Source of the DNA: Otatea glauca
Lineage: Eukaryota > Streptophyta > Magnoliopsida > Poales > Poaceae
Length of the DNA: 64,000 nt
Assembly: GCA_036346275.1 (NCBI GenBank)
Contig: CM070715.1
Location: 76,123,667-76,187,666 of the forward strand
Direction: 5' to 3'
Part shown: positions 11,195 to 21,939 of the stretch, one piece after another
Layout of the letters: the number at the start of each line of letters is the position of its first letter
Position numbering within the stretch: position 1 is the stretch's first letter
Notes under the pieces: generated by a model
Database searches by the model: none
Seen by the model: the letters and a program-made list of their open reading frames with translations, nothing else
Told to the model about the DNA's origin: nothing
Made by a program: the position numbers and the translations under genes

Positions 11195-12950
11195 CTAACT
11201 CAATAAGATTTCAGTAACAGTTCAAGACATTTAGTATAAGGCGGGGAAAAACTTGTTCCCATCCAAGCCAGCTTTATCACCGATTTAGTTTTTTATTCGA
11301 TTTTCAACTCAAAGCAATAATATCAGAGACTTTTCATTTAACGAGTCGTCTGAACGTTTGAAAATTTGGTTACCTTCTTTTAAGAAGAGGCGGTAGAACT
11401 ACTCATACATACAACTGAAAGTTCTTTAACTTCAGTTATCTAAAGGACAGAATACCACTGTGAAGGATACCTCTGGGTTCCATCTCTAGGATTAGATGGT
11501 GTGCATTAGTTAATCAAAGTACATGCGTGGAATTAGATGGTGTGCTTTAATTAATCAAAGTATATTCGTGTGTTCATTGATATAGATTGTTTGATCTATA
11601 GTTATCAATACCGTATCGGTATGTATCATTTTAGTCTCTAAACCGGTACAAAATAGTCCTATATACCGTATCAGCCTCGATACCGATCAATACCAGTCAT
11701 ATTGGCTCGATATCGGTCAATACCAGCCATACTGACTTCGATACCGGTCAATACTAACCAAACTAGTTTCGATACTGGTCAATACTAGTCCTACAAGTGG
11801 AATTGACAGTATTGTCTATTGAATTATATGTTATAATTGATAGTACCACTATGTATTTGGAGTAATATTATAAATGAAATTCAGTGTACATATAATTAAA
11901 CATGTGCGTACTTCTAAAGGTATATTATTATATTAAATCTAAAATGATACACCGGCATAGATCAGTATTGAAATGTACTTTTTAAGAGTCAAACCGATAT
12001 AGTTTGAGGTACGGTATTGATAAGTGAGCTATGATCTCTAGGATTGGGTGGTGTGCGTTAATTAATCAAAGTACATACGCGTGTGTTAGTTTCTACCCAC
12101 TAGTTTTTATTCCTGGGATTGGCACATTCTCATTAATTAATCAAAGTTCATGCGCATGTTCATTAGCAGCGGTGAGAGTTCGTTTGACAGTTCGTTTCCA
12201 CATATCTAGTTTCGATCTCTGGAATCAGTACAGTGTCATTCAATCAAAGTATACATGTGCATGTGTTTATTGGTAAAGGATATGCTCATGTTCTGTGAAG
12301 CCCTGGAGCCTCCACAAATCGCGACAAATTTCAGCCGATTTATCTTAACTTCTTTCTTGGATGCATGATGTTTGTGTAAGCATTTCATCGAAGGGAAAGT
12401 GAACTATACCTTCGTGACAAAAAAAAGTTGCTTGTGTAAAAGCAATATCTTCTATTTGACTGTATTCTATTGGGCCTATCCAGTCGTGCCTTGTCTCGGC
12501 TCGGTGAATAGTTCATCTTGGTCCTTTGGATGTAAGATAACTCTTTTGCTGACCGAACCCTTGCATGTCCTTCGATATAAGATATCCGGACCCTTCCATA
12601 TCTTTCGGGTGTAAGATATCTTTTGCTGACCGGATTCTTCTATGAGTTTAGGTCTCTATGTATGAATCTATTATGAAATCATATATTTTTTGACGGTCCT
12701 TTGTTAGATGTAAGAGATCTCTTTTGTTGACAGGACCCTTCCATGTCCTCTAGCCTATGGATGCAAGAGTTTCTGTTTTCTTTTGCTGACCGGGCCCTTC
12801 CATCAGGTTAGGTCTCTATGTATGAATCTGATCTTGTGAAATCATATACTTTTTCTCATTTCAAAATGATCGTCGTACCGTGTGAATCTCTGATGAAATC
12901 ATGTACTTTTTTCTCATCTCAAAATGATCGGCATAACGTGTGACTTCTAC
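11195..12950. repeat. Non-coding stretch with three sets of degenerate short tandem repeats
   Basis: No gene is visible. About 11669-11795 has four copies of a roughly 31 bp unit built on TCGATACCGGTCAATACCAG. Between about 11470 and 12270 a ~50 bp motif recurs five times ('TCTAGGATTGGGTGGTGTGC', then TTAATTAATCAAAGTACAT). From about 12530 to 12940 the motifs TGTAAGATAACTCTTTTGCTGACC and GGTCTCTATGTATGAATCT repeat with variation (each longer motif given only in part here). These look like eroded minisatellites; no terminal repeats of a transposon were found around them. Confidence 0.6.
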
Positions 12951-13153
12951 AAAGAGATGGGCATCGGTTTTTTTTTTAGCTGACCACAGGCATGACAAAC
13001 ACGGCCCAGCCTAAAATCTAGCCCGACATGAATCAAAATGGGTCATAACAGCCCAGGGACCGGATACGGTAAGCGACACGACTCGGCGTGATCATTTGGA
13101 CCGGGCTCGTGCCGGCATGGCGGACCAACTGCGGGCCGCACCCGTGAAGGGAA

Positions 13154-13832
13154 CGTCGACGGAGAATTTTTTTTTTCTTTAATATTTTTTTTAATCTTTT
13201 TTTCAAAACTAGGTGTCGGGACAAAAAAAATACAAAATTGGGCGCCGGTCGCCCGTCTATAAGGCGATCGCCCCACATACGGCGATTAAGATCGCGAACT
13301 CGCGATTTTTACTCAGTCTGCGGTTAATTTCTAAAAAAAATCATAACTTTTTCATATGATGTCGGATGGAGATAAACTTTATATGAAAATTGTAGCTTTC
13401 GACGGGATCTACAACTTTTTTATACAAACTTTTTCAATTTGAGTCCATTTAGATAGCCAAAAACGGGATAGAATGTTCAGATCTAAAAATAGATCCGTTT
13501 TTAGATCTGAACATTCTATGCCATTTTTGACTATCTAAATGGACTCGAATTGAAAAATTTTGTATACAAAAGTTTTAGATCCCGTCGAGAGCTACAATTT
13601 TCATATAAAGTTTATCTCCATCCGATATCATATGAAAAAGTTATGATTTTTTTTAGAAATTGACCGCAGACAGAGTAAAAATCGCGCGTTTAAATTAGTA
13701 CTAATCGCTCGTATATGGGGCGATCGCACTATATACGGGCAACTGGCGCAAAATTTTGTAATTTTTTTGCCCCGACGCCTAGTTTTGAAAAAAAGATTAA
13801 AAAAAATATTAAAGGAAAAAAAAATCCGTCGC
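13154..13832. mobile_element. Fold-back element, about 337 bp arms
   Basis: The sequence is nearly symmetrical about position 13493: the left arm (13154-13490) reappears as reverse complement in the right arm (13496-13832). Checkpoints are GAATGTTCAGATCTAAAAA at 13471 against its complement at 13497, and CGACGGA at 13157 against TCCGTCG at 13825. The arms are AT-rich with GGCGATCGC-type blocks. No coding capacity and no clear flanking duplication were found. It could be a fold-back MITE or the merged long termini of a MULE. Confidence 0.75.
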
Positions 13833-13994
13833 CGGAGGCCTAGAATGGTACGTCGCTGGGTTCGACCCAGGCCAATGGACACAGCACACCGAATCAAGCA
13901 GCCAGCAGATGCAGAGAGCTCGGTCCCTCGAGTGCCAAGGCCAAGATCCGAGAGAGACCCCGCGCGGCGCTGGTGATCCCTCCCCGGCGGTGAT

Positions 13995-14180
13995 CTACTC
14001 CTCTACGCGGACCAACCCGACATACGAGCCAAGAATAATGTTCAGGAAGCCGACGTCGCCGCCGCCGAAGTAGCTCTTCCCTTGCCTGCACCCCGCGAAG
14101 GGCTCCTCGAGCTGCCGGAGCGCCACGGACACCTGCTCCGCCGCCTCGTCCTTGCCGCCGTCGATCATCCCTTTAGTGTT
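13995..14180 (-). pseudogene. Tau-class glutathione S-transferase, exon 2 fragment
   Basis: Minus-strand translation from about 14174 gives KGMIDGGKDEAAEQVSVALR, then QLEEPFAGCRQGKSYFGGGD, then VGFLNIILGSYVG, ending in a stop at 13995-13997. This is the start of the alpha-helical C-terminal domain of plant tau GSTs, whose norm is 'LE.AF..CSKGK.FFGGD.VGYLDI.LGS'. Tau GSTs conjugate glutathione to herbicides and other electrophiles in the cytosol. The fragment holds about 58 codons, then the frame is lost. The matching exon 1 piece lies on the same strand at 21651-21860, in the correct order, with retrotransposons between them. Confidence 0.75.
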
Positions 14181-14289
14181 CGAAGAGCCGACGGTAGCTG
14201 CACACGTTCGGAATTGGAAGCACCGTGATCAAGTATTACTAGCGCAAAACAGTTCCACTCGAAATTGTCGCGAAGTTAGTCGTTGTTGG

Positions 14290-14507
14290 TGTTAAGGAAC
14301 ATCGATATCGAATAGTCCGGAATTCTCGAACAGATCTGAATTAGAGAATAGAGAGAGACAGGTTTAGGGAGAGCGACGACAGAATACTTTATTGATTTAT
14401 GATTGCTTGTATATAGGGAGGACCCCCTCCTCCTTATATAGTAGTCGTCTAGGGTTTCGGCTAAGGGACCATCGTAGGCTTTCTTTGGGCTACGTGGTTT
14501 TTCAACA
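14290..14507 (-). repeat. 3' LTR of Copia A
   Basis: Bounded by TGTTAAGG and TCAACA in plus reading. The adjacent minus-strand purine run GGCCCAAAGGGGAG just inside the element is the polypurine tract that primes plus-strand DNA synthesis. Confidence 0.9.
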
Positions 14508-14754
14508 CTCCCCTTTGGGCCATTTGCCGCGAGATGCATATGCCTCATTAAAACTCCAGAAAAACCCAGTGGAAAAAATATTTGGAGAAAGAGTACATAG
14601 CATACGCTTACTATGTTGCACGAATTGCCTCGTTAAAAACTTATGCAAGAAAACTTCATAAAAAACTTGATAAGGAAAAAGAGTACAATTCACCCGAACT
14701 TCAATTGCTAATCTTCGAGATTCATGTTGGGTATTCAAAATTCATGTTCAAGAT

Positions 14755-15369
14755 TTATGTGGGAGTATGTGAAATATCTCCCCTTGAAATCTGCACTTCT
14801 CTAAGTCTCATCATTCCAATCCCTTTTACACACCTTTCAAAGGTAGATACTGGGAGTGATTTAGTGAACAAATCTGCAAGATTTTCACATGACTTAGTAT
14901 GCGATATCTTGATCTCATTCAACTTATGCAATTCGTGAGCATAGAAGAACTTAGGGTTGATATGCTTCGTGAGATTGCTCTTCACATAACCCATCTGTGC
15001 TTGGGCAACACAAGCTGCATTATCTTCATAAATGATTTTGGGAGTTTGCTCAATGTTCAAGCCACATGACTTCTGGATGTGGTGAACCATTCTTCGAAGC
15101 CATGCACATTCACGAGATGCTTCATACAAAGTAATGATTTTCGAGTGGTTTGTCAACGTCGAGACAAGAGTCTGCTTAGATGACTTCCAAGAAACTGTTG
15201 TTCCTCCACATAGGAAAACATAGCCAGTTTGGGACTTGCCAGTATGCGGGTCTGATAAGTACCCAGCATCAGCGTAGCCGACTAAATTCAATTCATTGTT
15301 TCTTCTAAAGAACAAACCGAGATCTTTGCTTCCTTGGGGTAACGGAAGATGTCCTTGATCCCTTTCCAA
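14755..15369 (-). pseudogene. Copia A RNase H region
   Basis: A 204-codon open stretch reads LVGYADAGYLSDP, TGKSQTGYVF, TLYEASRECAWLR and IIYEDNAACVAQA, the conserved blocks of Copia RNase H with catalytic D, E and D, and ends in the LREVQIS tail near the element end. RNase H degrades the RNA strand during reverse transcription. It is separated by a stop or frameshift near 15370-15490 from the RT part, so the polyprotein is not continuous. The enzyme blocks themselves look intact. Confidence 0.85.
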
Positions 15370-15491
15370 TGCCTTTTGGTGGGTTCTGCACTGTACCGAG
15401 CTAGCAAATTCACGTCGAACGCAATGTCCGGCCTAGTGCTATTCGCAATATACATGAACGCTCCAACTGCACTCAGATATGGGAATTCTGC

Positions 15492-16298
15492 TCACAGGAC
15501 TTTCTCCCCCTCTTCTCTAGGTCTGTATGGGTTTAGGTCTGCTTGGAGTGACCTTCCGACCATTCGAGTCTTTGCAGGATATGCCTTTTTAAAGACAAAT
15601 CTTTCTAACACTTTCTGCGTGTAGGATGATTGATGTACCAAGATTCCTCCTTGGACATTCTCAAGCTGCAAGCCTAAACAAAACTTGGTTTTACCCAAAT
15701 CCTTCATTTCAAACTCAGACTTCAAGTATGAGCATGCTTCTTCAATTTCTTCATCCGTCCCAATGATGTTCAAGTCATCTACATAGACGGAGATTATATA
15801 GAATCCATTCGGGGATCGCTGTATAAACACACATGGACAATCTTCGCTGTTTGTGTAGCTTTTCTTGCAGAGAAAGTCGCTCAAGCGATTGTACCACATT
15901 CTTTCTGACTGCTTTAGCCCATACAGTGATTTCTCCGATTTCACACTGTACAGGTTTCTATTTGCTCCGTCTTGGTTCGGGATAGGAATTCCTTCCAGTA
16001 CTTTCATGTATATCTCTGAATCCAAGTTTCCATACAAATATGCTGTGACAACATCCATCAGCTTCATTCTCAACTTCAAGTTGACTGCCATTGAGATCAA
16101 ATATCTAAAGGTAATTCCTTCCATGACCGGAGAATAAGTTTCTTCATAATCAACTCCAGGACGTTGAGTGAAACCTTGAGCAACGAGCCTTGCCTTATAC
16201 CTTACAACTTCGTTGTTTTCATTCCTCTTCCGAACAAAGGCCAATTTGTGACCTACAGGGTTTAGATGGGGAGGTGTGCGGCATACGGGCCCAAACAC
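15492..16298 (-). pseudogene. Copia A reverse transcriptase
   Basis: A 268-codon open frame covers most of the Copia RT domain: MFGPVCRTPPHLNPVGHK, YKARLVAQGFTQRPGVDYEE, SPVMEGITFRYLISMAVN, LMDVVTAYLYGNLDSEIYMK, EKSLYGLKQSERMWYNRL and the catalytic YVDD in ISVYVDDLNIIG. The active-site aspartates are present. It is one segment of a larger polyprotein that is interrupted on both sides. The upstream variable linker (16300-17050) is low in recognisable domains. Confidence 0.88.
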
Positions 16299-17048
16299 CT
16301 CTCTCTTGTTCAGAGAGACTAACTCTGCAGTGATTGCCTTCTTCCATTCTTCCCAATCTAGCCTTTTCTTACACTCTGCTAGAGATGCAGGCTCGAGATC
16401 ATGATCAATGATCGAGGCAATCTTCTTTGCAAAGTATGCATCAACGTTGGTTGTTGCTCAATTCAGGGATTCTCCTGTTATTACAAAGTTTATGGCCATT
16501 TCTTCATGGGGTGCTTCATGCACTTCTACTTGCTCTTCTCTGCTATTCCCTATTGCAGGAGCAAGTTCCTTTAGCTTTTCATCGCCTATGTGTGCGCACA
16601 CATTATTTCCGACGGCTTCCTATAGTGGAAGATTCAAGTCTAAAATTGCCTTTCCCGTTGGCTTCTTTCCAGTGCCAGGTCTCAACTGGCTCCCCTTATT
16701 TCTTTGGGGTATTTTCGTGATTGGTTGTGGTAAGGCCTCTCGTCCAGTTTTCTCTAGACGTTTCCGGGTACTTTGGGTTTGAGGAGCTAGATTTCCTGTT
16801 CTTTTTCTTTGAGGCCTCTGAACAGGATGAGGGATACCTTCTATTTTCTTTGGTATTTTCACCTCTCTGGTGCATTTCTTGCGAGTACATGCGACTTAAC
16901 CACGCCCTTCAGATCACAAAAATGATCAGGCAGTTCATTTGTTAAATTCTGCAAATCAATTATCTTTTGGGCTTCTTGATTTGCTTCATTAGTGTGAGGG
17001 TCATGCGCAGGGAATCCAGTGGAATGCCATATGATTTTTTGGTATTTT

Positions 17049-18124
17049 TCATCCAAAGGTTGATTTCCCCCCTAATGACGGGAAACGATCCTCGTCAAAA
17101 ATGCAATCAGCGAATCGGGCTGTATGCAAATCTCCAGTCATGAGTTCCAAATATTTGATTATGGATGCACTCTCATAACCAACGTATATCCCAGACTTGC
17201 GGAGAGGGTCCATTGTAGTCCGCTGAGGGGGTGGTATAGGTACATATAACATACACCCAAATTTTTTGAGATGGGAGATCTTCGGGATGATCCCGTGCAC
17301 AAGCTGCATAGGAGAATGGATGTTGTAGGCCGAAGGTCTGAAGTTGATGAGAGCTGCCGCAGCGAGATCGCGTGTCCCCAACAAAAAGTTGGGCAAGTTA
17401 CAACTCGCAAAGCGGTCCGCAATGAACTTAATCCTCTTTATTAGTGCTTCACTAGTCCATTCTGCGTATGGACGTGCGGTACAGAGTGCTCAATCGCTAT
17501 CCTCGCTGTCGAGCAATAATCATCAAATGCCTTTGAAGTAAATTCTCTGGCATTGTCCATTCTGATGGACTTCACGCGATGATCAGGGAAAACATTCTTA
17601 ATTCTTATGATCTGCGAGATCAGCTTTGCAAAAGCATGGTTTCTTGTTGACAATAAACGTACATGCGACCATTTCGAGGAAGCATCAATGAGCACCATAA
17701 AGTACCGAAATGGCCCTGACAAGGGCTGAATTGGGCCGCAAATATCCCCCTGGATGCGTTCCAGGAATGCAGGAATTTCACTTTGCACTTTCATGATAAA
17801 TGGTCTAGTTATAAATTTCCCGGTGGCACATGCAGGGCACACGAAATCTTCATGATTCGGAAAATTTTTAACATTAATGCCATAACCTTGTGAGTTGTTC
17901 ACTATATTTCTCATCATTCTAAGACCAGGATGACCTAATCTACAATGCCATAAAGAAAATAACTCAGAGCTTCTAAAGATAGTCTTCAAGGAAGTATACA
18001 CTTCGGGTGCATGTAGCTTCTTGCCCCCTGGAACGATCTTCACGTTCGATGCCCAAGTGAGGTAGTTCTGACCGTGTGGGGCCAGTTCTTCAAACTCACG
18101 ATTCACGATGCCAGACATCTGCAT
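17049..18124 (-). pseudogene. Copia A gag start fused to integrase by deletion
   Basis: The frame opens MSGIVNREFEELAPHGQN and reaches GGKK, then jumps to APEVYTSLKT, which lies in the GAG-pre-integrase region of the sister element. The fused frame carries the integrase zinc-binding HHCC group (WHCRLGHPG...CPACA) and core motifs FRYFMVLIDASSKW and IRMDNAREF with the first two catalytic aspartates. The third block reads HTQNGLVKH, where family members have NGLAE, so the catalytic glutamate appears lost. A separate frame (17396-17049) carries the rest of the integrase, including FRPSAYNIHSPMQLVHG. About 1.6 kb is missing compared with the sister copy. Confidence 0.85.
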
Positions 18125-18129
18125 GATTT

Positions 18130-19551
18130 CAAAATTCCGACATTAGATTACTGCGTGTAATCTAATAGAAAATGGTTGCAAAAGCATAAAGTGCAAAAAA
18201 AAACAATGCATTGCAGTCAGTATATAAAAAAGCAATGAATTCAAATTTCATAAAGAATATTCAGAAAAACAGAGAAATAAAGCTAGAAAATTAAAAACAG
18301 AGCCAAATTAATCTTCTGGATTTTTTGGTAATTTTTTCAAAAAATTTTGCTATTTTTTCTTTCTTTTCTTCTTTTTCTTTTCTTTCTTTTCTTTTCTCTT
18401 TTCTTCTTGACGCGCCATCGGGCTCATACAAGGCTCCTTGGGCATATAAAGTCGGGCGGCTAGGGTTCCAAACCTTGCTGCCAGAGCTCCTCGTGCCGCC
18501 CGCCCGCATTGCGCCTTGCCCGCCTCGCGCCTCGCTCCCGCGCCGCTTCTTCCGCGTGGCGGTTCTCGCCAAGGTACACAGGAGCCGAGCGCGGTGCGCG
18601 CGCGTAGCGCTTCTTTGGGTGACGGCGGCGGCGGCGGCTGTGTCGGCCGGCAGTGGCCGCGAGCCGAGCTATCGACGGCGCAGCAGCAGAGGGCGGAGGC
18701 CGAGGTCGAGCGGCGACGCAAGCGAGGCCGGCGGTGGAGCGCCGGCCGGCCGGGCGGTGGCATCGCCGAGCGACGAGCACGACGTCTGGGCGCCGGGCGA
18801 GCCGACGAGGCGGCGGGCTAGGCCGGGCCGACGCGGCAGAGGCCGAGATTGGCGAACGGCGCTGCGGAGGCCGAGGTCGCCAGCGGCGCCGAGGCCGAGA
18901 CGACGCTTCGGCGGCGACGGGCGAGAGCCGAGCAGAGCCGACGAGGCCGCGCTCGACACCGAGGCACCTCGCGCGCTGCTGTGGCAAGGCTGCGTCGAGC
19001 CCTGCGCGCGGCGGCGGCGCCGGCGCGCCGAGCCAAGAAGCGATGGTGGCTTTGGCGCGCCGACCGAGGCAATGAGGCGACGGTGGCGCACCCGCGGCCA
19101 CGAGCGCGAGGCGACGCCGACCGAGGCGACGGCGGCGCTCGCTGCGAGCGCCAGCAGTCGGGTGACGACGCGGTCGCGGCCGAGCCTACGACGGCGACGC
19201 CGCGGCAGAGGTCGGGGCGACGGCGCGACGGCCGCGGGCCGGCGGCGAAGGCCGGGGCGACGACGCGATACCGCGTGCGGCGGCTCCTGTGGTCGTGATG
19301 CCGAGACGACAATGGCGCCAGAGTCGGTGGCGCAATGCTCCGGGCATGCGCTGCCAGATTGTCCGTTTTTTCTGTGATGAATAGTATTGTAGCTTCGTGC
19401 TGTACTGAGTAGCTTCGAGCATTCTTCGTGTAGCTTCATGCCACGTAGGATGGATGTATGCATAGAAAAAAAACCGATTGATTCAATCGTTAATTCCCAC
19501 TTTTTCTCACATTTTCAATCTGTTCGCCGGTAGAGCTTCGTGCTGATAACG
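18130..19551 (-). other. Copia A 5' leader with GC-rich domain
   Basis: The region lies between the 5' LTR and the gag start. Next to the LTR, CGTTATCAGCACGAAGC (from 19551) is the likely primer-binding site. About 18420-19320 is extremely GC-rich and GCC/GAG-repetitive; its long frames on both strands are composition artefacts. Nearer gag, a purine-rich AAGAAAAGA run and CTTTTTTTAATTTTCTAGC-like segments match the sister leader. No host gene could be recognised in it. Confidence 0.65.
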
Positions 19552-19766
19552 TGTTAAGGAACCTCGCTATCGAATAATTCGGGGTTCCCGAACAGATCTG
19601 AATTGGAGAACAGAGAGAGACTGGTTTAGGGAGAGCGACGACAGAATACTTTATTGATTTCTGATTGCTTGTACATAGGGGGTCCCCTCCTCCTTATATA
19701 GTAGTCGTCTAGGGTTTCGACTAAGGGACCATCGTAGGTTTTTTTTGGGCCACGTGGTTCCCAACA
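19552..19766 (-). repeat. 5' LTR of Copia A
   Basis: Plus reading TGTTAAGGAACC to CCCAACA, 215 bp. Minus reading has TATATAAGGAGGAGGGG as the TATA region and AATAAAGTATTCTG as a possible polyadenylation signal. Confidence 0.9.
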
Positions 19767-19802
19767 GTTGAAATACAAAATAGAAGAATCAAAAATTAAT
19801 AT

Positions 19803-19880
19803 GCGGCAAGAGGAATTTAACTCGCGACCTCCTGAACGAAGCAAAGCGTGCAAAGATCAACTGAGCTATCTAGCTCTTTT
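19803..19880 (-). repeat. tRNA-related (SINE-like) sequence
   Basis: Minus reading has a box A-like TAGCTCAGTTGATC (19868-19855) and, about 25 nt on, a box B-like GGTCGCGAGTTAAATT (19829-19814). These are the two internal RNA polymerase III promoter elements of tRNAs at normal spacing. Acceptor pairing is poor, so it is not a working tRNA. The box A half recurs at 21280-21295 inside a direct repeat, so it may belong to a repeat element and not be a free SINE. Confidence 0.5.
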
Positions 19881-21650
19881 GATTATATTGCTTATTATTT
19901 CTCTTGTTACATTTACGGACTACCACCACACCTAGTCTGGACTCCAATCTTCTCGGATGGACTCGGAGACACAAACGAGTACTCGGATCCAAAACCAAAA
20001 TTTATTAATTACAAGATTATTTCTATCGATCACCCTCTTAATTTTGTAACATAACTCTAACTTACTGAGGCAATCGGTCTCAACTACGATTTATCCAACT
20101 CATACTCAATACAGGATGATGAACGTATCTCTAAAGAGTTCCGTCTTCTTCTTGCTAGCCATACCACCGGTGACGCATCTCGCCGACGATTACGACCTTT
20201 TGCTTCAGCCCCAATTGTCTTTTTACCGGTAACACAACTTGACGGCGACACAGACTCGCATTAGAGCTTGTCTACGAGAGAACTTGAACGTGCTTATAAG
20301 AACTATTGTGCACATACAGCAAAAACGATAACCACAACTCCTCAACATTTTGGACTCTTTTTATGACGAATTTAACTTTGAACGACGAACACACCTTTTC
20401 AACGTCTCGAAGTCAACTTTAACGGACTCGACTTACTTAACACGATCGGCACCAAGATGCATTGTCTTCAACGTCTCCCACGCAGCTTTAGCCGTCTCCT
20501 TTTCAGCCAGTAGGAAGAGCGTTGCCTCGGGTATGCCTCTATAGATGGCTGTCAAGATCATCTAATCCTTACGCACATCGATGTTGTCGTCTATAATCAC
20601 GTCCCACAGTCCTTAAGCCCTTAGATACACTTTCATCTTGATTGTCCATGCAGAAAGAACAAATCTGCTAGCAAAAGCTATTGCTACCTTTTTTTAAGTG
20701 CGCAGCAGCCATCTCTTGGAGCTTGGTGTCTCATCTTGCGCTGCTGCGCACCCGAAGACGCAATGTTTGAACACGCTGTTTCCCCTGTTGGCCTGGCCTC
20801 GCATGCTACCATCCCGCAGCAAGGCACCCAGCGCCCACACAAGCTCCGTCTTGCCATCGTCACGCCGCTCAGCGCTGACGTCGCCGACCCAAAAGACGTT
20901 TTTTACCACAACCTCTTTTTTCAAGCGCTGCCTCGTCGTCCGCTTTTTTCACGCGCTTGCAGACGTATAGATGGAGGCTAACCGGTTCGACTTGTTATCG
21001 AACTCCTCCTCGGACTTATCCCTCTTTTTCTTGCGTCATGCTCGGCCACGAAGGCTTCGCTATAGCCGCCTTGGGTACTCCGGTTGCTTCCTTTCACGCA
21101 AAGAACTTCTTGCGCTGTGCACTGCCTTCACATGAAGTCTCCTGCAGGCCACATCGACTAGCACTACTTGCGCATCAGTAGCACAAAACGTCGGCTTTGG
21201 CTGCAGCTTCTCGTCGCTTTGATGCGACGCCTGGAGTGCCTGTTTCGCCTCCCTCTTATTTTCTCCTTGGCTGCAGCAAAGCGCACAGATCAACTGGGTT
21301 ATCTAGCTCTTTTGATTACATCGCTTCTTATTTCTCTTGTTACATTTACAAACTATCATCACACTTGCTTATATAGATCCTAACTCCACCTGAGATCTGA
21401 AACTTGTAAATTAAAATAAAGTGAATTAAGATTATATTTTTAACTTAAAATATAAACAAGATAATCTATCTAAATACTTTTAATATACCAACAACCCAAG
21501 ATTTCTTTATTTAAAGAAATTTAAAGAAATAAAAATTGTATCTGAATTCGGATCTTCTCGGACCGACTCAGAGACACAAACGAGTACTACTCGGATCTAA
21601 AAACAAACTTTCCAAATCAAACTTTTCTAATTACAAAATTATTTCAATCA
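19841..21650 (-). mobile_element. Older Copia remnant between two direct repeats
   Basis: A segment at about 19841-20028 recurs at about 21266-21650: TAGCTCTTTTGATTA...TTATTTCTCTTGTTACATTTAC, then ACTCGGAGACACAAACGAGTACT, then ATTACAAGATTATTTC (each in part). The right copy ends in ATTTCAATCA, so minus reading would begin TGATTGAAAT, a credible LTR start. About 1.3 kb with a broken Copia gag lies between. The right copy also carries an extra ~160 bp AT-rich insert (21370-21540). I interpret it as a heavily deleted Copia element; the LTR limits are approximate. Confidence 0.55.
20395..20660 (-). pseudogene. Copia gag fragment
   Basis: Minus translation gives MKVYLRA, GLWDVIIDDNIDVRKD, AIYRGIPEATLFLLAEKETA and KAAWETLKTMHLGADRVK, the N-terminal gag block (UBN2-type) of many plant Copia elements. 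Stops replace single residues. No protease, integrase or RT belonging to it is present, so the internal region was largely deleted. Its family differs from Copia A and B. Confidence 0.7.
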
Positions 21651-21860
21651 GTCGTGGAGGAGCACGAGCATCTTCTTGTGCGCGGGGTTGGACGCGAGGG
21701 GCAGGTCGCTCTTCCTGCACAGCTCCTCCTGCAGGAACTCGTACGCCACGCCGTTGAGCTTGAGCGCGACTCACACGCGCGTCACGAACGGGCTTGCCGC
21801 TCGCCCACCCGCACCGCCACGGCGCCAGAGAAGGCGGCTGACGCCATTGGAGCCCGGCTG
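21651..21860 (-). pseudogene. Tau-class glutathione S-transferase, exon 1 fragment
   Basis: Minus translation gives SPFVTRV, a TGA stop, then VALKLNGVAYEFLQEEL, CRKSDLPLASNPAHKKMLVL and LHD. This is the glutathione-binding thioredoxin-fold N-terminus of tau GSTs (family norm 'SPFV.RV.IAL.LKGVAYE...E.L.NKS.LLL.SNPVHKKVPVLLH'). The stop fits CGA to TGA. The initiator region upstream is degenerate. The match ends abruptly at 21651 at the edge of the Copia remnant, in the middle of the domain. The exon 2 piece of a tau GST lies 7.5 kb downstream on the same strand. Confidence 0.75.
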
Positions 21861-21939
21861 GCCGGCATGTGATCAGCTTGTCGTTGGATCTTGACGAAGG
21901 TTAATGGGGGTGGCTAGTGCGGCCTGCGGGTGTGGGAAC

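Larger units (their letters stand above)
14290..19766 (-). mobile_element. Ty1/Copia retrotransposon A, internally deleted
   Basis: Paired LTRs of about 218 and 215 bp start TGTTGGGAACCACGTGG (minus reading) and end CCTTAACA. The order integrase, RT, RNase H identifies Copia. Flanking bases GTTGG (14285-14289) and GTTGA (19767-19771) are a 5 bp target duplication with one mismatch. Compared with its sister at 26375-33061 it lacks most of gag, the zinc knuckle and the protease: gag codon 30 is joined directly to the GAG-pre-integrase region. RT and RNase H are nearly open. The two LTRs differ at about twenty positions by eye, so the insertion is not recent. Confidence 0.92.

Noticed and set aside
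13033..13278. Overlapping minus-strand frames with lysine-rich segments
   Set aside because: They are translations of the fold-back arm and poly-T tracts.
18325..19377. A 350-codon plus-strand open frame, and overlapping minus frames
   Set aside because: They lie in the GC-rich leader of Copia A; composition alone keeps stops away in several frames at once, and the residues are low-complexity R/A/G.
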